DNA of 64,000 bases, taken from positions 372,001 to 436,000 of the forward strand of contig NZ_JAGSYD010000003.1 in NCBI RefSeq assembly GCF_025685575.1, in the 5' to 3' direction. The position numbers were made by a program, and so were the translations under genes. How positions within the stretch are numbered: the first letter of the stretch is position 1; every line of letters begins with the position of its first letter. Under the pieces are notes generated by a model that saw only the letters and a program-made list of their open reading frames with translations, was not told where the DNA came from and did not search any database. Below, piece by piece: positions 63,357 through 64,000 of this stretch. This DNA comes from Granulicella cerasi. Its GTDB lineage: Bacteria > Acidobacteriota > Terriglobia > Terriglobales > Acidobacteriaceae.

Positions 63357-64000
63357 GCGTCACCTTCCGAGCTTCTTCAATCTCTTCGTACACAGACGTT
63401 GCGGCAGCATGCGGATCTTGCGCAAAGATGATGCCGCGCGAACTCGCGATCATCAGCCCACCACCGCGCGCATCCAGCCCTGCATCGACAACAGCCTTCA
63501 CATCGCCACCCTGCGCGCCGATGCCCGGCACCAGCAGCGGCAACTCCGGCGCGACTGCGCGGATCGCACGCATCTCATCCGGCCACGTCGCGCCCACAAC
63601 CAACGCACAGTTGCCGCGCGTGTTCCACGTCTCCGCCACCTGCCGCGCCATGTGCTTCCACAGCGGATCACCGTTCACCACCAGGTCCTGCAACTCGCCG
63701 GCTCCGGGGTTCGACGTGCGGCAGAGCACGATCGACAACTTGTCTTCGCGATCGAGAAAAGGCGAAAGCGCCTCGCTGCCGAGATACGGATGCAGCGTGA
63801 TCGCATCGAAGCCCATCGCATCAAAGACCGACTCGACATATCCGCGGTTCGTGTTGCCAATGTCCGCACGCTTCGCATCGCAGATCGTCACCGCATCCGG
63901 CGCCACCGCGCGCAGATACTCCACCGTCTGCTCCATCTCACGCACGCCCTGCGCGCCACGAGCCTCATAGAACGCCGCGTTCAGCTTGTACGATCCCGCA
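63346..64000 (-). CDS. pyrF: orotidine 5'-phosphate decarboxylase (subfamily 2), 5' end outside the window
   Basis: Final step of UMP synthesis. 217 codons are visible; the frame is open to the right edge (first whole codon at 63999). The catalytic Asp-x-Lys-x-x-Asp motif is TICDAKRADIGNT; the C-terminal part has LVVGATWPDEMRAIR, LLVPGIGAQGGDVKAVVDAG and a phosphate-gripping segment with ASSRGIIFA. This is the longer subfamily 2 form. Frame continues upstream of the GTG at 63945, so that codon is not the true start. Confidence 0.95.
   Translation of the reverse strand, partial: AGSYKLNAAFYEARGAQGVREMEQTVEYLRAVAPDAVTICDAKRADIGNTNRGYVESVFDAMGFDAITLHPYLGSEALSPFLDREDKLSIVLCRTSNPGAGELQDLVVNGDPLWKHMARQVAETWNTRGNCALVVGATWPDEMRAIRAVAPELPLLVPGIGAQGGDVKAVVDAGLDARGGGLMIASSRGIIFAQDPHAAATSVYEEIEEARKVTHAR

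Overview
The window looks like chromosomal DNA of a Gram-negative, GC-rich bacterium, most likely an acidobacterium of the Terriglobales/Acidobacteriaceae type. This is an inference. It rests on a very large Oar-like outer-membrane receptor with an N-terminal carboxypeptidase-regulatory domain, pairs of big Ser/Thr/Gly-rich exported lipoproteins, a GlgE/TreS-Pep2 trehalose locus, and the overall codon and GC character. I see no integrase, transposase, phage gene or CRISPR array.

Layout. 1-2.9 kb: end of a HEAT-like protein, sdaA (serine dehydratase), a promoter/terminator pair that may define a small RNA, and rsmE. 3-7.4 kb (minus strand): acyl-CoA thioesterase, mrp, hrcA, grpE, dnaJ. 7.5-20.4 kb (mostly plus): a TPR protein, an MscS channel, a MoxR-type AAA+ ATPase and its likely VWA partner 6 kb apart, with a PL5 alginate lyase, an exported BPL_N protein, a methyltransferase and two related large lipoproteins around them. 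20.5-35 kb: a trehalose/alpha-glucan locus firing both ways from a 179-bp hub (GH15, TreY, TreZ, NUDIX to the left; GlgE, TreS-Pep2, a degenerate glycosyltransferase-like protein and a membrane protein to the right). Together these enzymes can cycle glucan to trehalose to maltose to maltose-1-phosphate and back to glucan. 35-40.4 kb: a three-subunit molybdenum hydroxylase (L-S-M order) with its MocA and XdhC maturation factors. 40.5-42 kb: a TetR regulator and a short-chain dehydrogenase separated by a clean palindrome.

42-45.6 kb (minus): sulfate assimilation operon cysD-cysN-cysH. CysH has the Cys-Cys/Cys-x-x-Cys pattern of a 4Fe-4S APS reductase, and CysN carries what looks like a decayed APS-kinase tail. 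Ahead of cysD lies a 21-codon ORF with five Cys codons (10-11 and 18-20), a promoter placed so that the transcript would start at the AUG, and long-range complementary segments before the cysD ribosome site. I read this as an unannotated cysteine-responsive leader peptide and rate it the best find here. 45.7-47.9 kb: an OmpA-like protein and tRNA-Pro(CGG).

48-56.8 kb (minus): a full phosphate-starvation block, phoB-phoR, porin, pstS, pstC-pstA-pstB-phoU. The porin and pstC units each have 7-mers repeated at an 11-bp period (Pho-box architecture) upstream, and terminators separate the units. 57-64 kb (minus): the giant TonB-dependent-receptor-like protein and a pyrF-pyrC-pyrB pyrimidine operon that runs off the right edge.

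A recurrent feature is a -10-like hexamer placed exactly 6-7 nt before the start codon, with no Shine-Dalgarno, at seven genes (rsmE, thioesterase, TPR, moxR, algL, methyltransferase, Cys leader). This suggests common leaderless transcription.
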